Assembly (NCBI GenBank): GCA_016195405.1
Contig: JACPZP010000163.1
Location: 1-48,891 of the forward strand
From: Planctomycetota bacterium
Lineage (GTDB): Bacteria; Planctomycetota; Planctomycetia; Gemmatales; Gemmataceae
DNA length: 48,891 nucleotides
Direction of reading: 5' to 3'
Every line of letters starts with the position of its first letter. The first letter of the stretch is position 1. Below the pieces are notes generated by a model that was not told the DNA's origin, did no database searches, and saw nothing but the letters and a program-made list of their open reading frames with translations. Below, piece by piece: positions 48,889 to 48,891 of the stretch. The position numbers and the translations under genes are program-made.

Positions 48889-48891
48889 AAG

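Noticed and set aside
1..48891. tRNA or rRNA genes
   Set aside because: No stretch with cloverleaf arms and the GTTCRA-type loop in context, and no conserved rRNA segment, was found by eye; a covariance-model scan would be decisive.

Overview
The window looks like a piece of a GC-rich planctomycete chromosome (Planctomycetota, of the Gemmata/Pirellula type). This rests on gene families characteristic of that phylum rather than on any rRNA: a DUF1501 protein, a DUF1080 (3-keto-disaccharide hydrolase) protein, a giant secretin with a TPR-rich N-terminal half, a 1548-residue LEPR-XLL surface protein with RTX repeats, tandem DUF4159 domains, and an ECF sigma factor next to a Hanks-type Ser/Thr kinase. 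No rRNA, tRNA, CRISPR array, phage or insertion sequence was recognised.

Layout. 1-7.6 kb: a partial DUF1501 gene, small enzymes (gamma-glutamylcyclotransferase-like, cupin, SMP-30/gluconolactonase-like, GNAT), four short unknown genes, a dimethylformamidase-beta-like protein and a DUF1080 protein. 7.7-16 kb: the giant secretin, a secreted protein made of five W-containing repeats, and what appears to be a copper amine oxidase split into an N-domain gene and a catalytic-domain gene. 16-23 kb: the LEPR-XLL/propeller/RTX protein and two unrecognised genes, all on the minus strand. 23-27 kb: a kinase with TPRs and an ECF sigma factor, with six 21-bp direct repeats between them. 27-32 kb: two GT2 glycosyltransferases, a polytopic membrane protein and a frame-broken flippase-like gene, probably a surface-glycan cluster. 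32-40.7 kb: an SDR, DUF4241, DeoC, an SH3 protein, a cyclase-like/DUF4159 protein, an unknown exported protein and ArgJ. 40.8-44.7 kb: a four-gene ABC transporter operon (ATPase, permease, ATPase, permease). 44.8-48.9 kb: cytidylate kinase-like, purine nucleoside phosphorylase, HpcH/HpaI aldolase, a 74-residue unknown and GpsA.

The most unusual material lies between or across genes. Long, nearly perfect palindromes (arms of about 14-32 bp) occur in many gaps and belong to several sequence families. One family has two copies in opposite orientation, and one of these copies lies in frame inside a membrane-protein gene. A conserved leader-like sequence sits upstream of two minus-strand genes. 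The 21-bp array between sigma factor and kinase is the single strongest unexplained structure.

Most enzyme names are family-level calls made by reading translated motifs; no database search was run.
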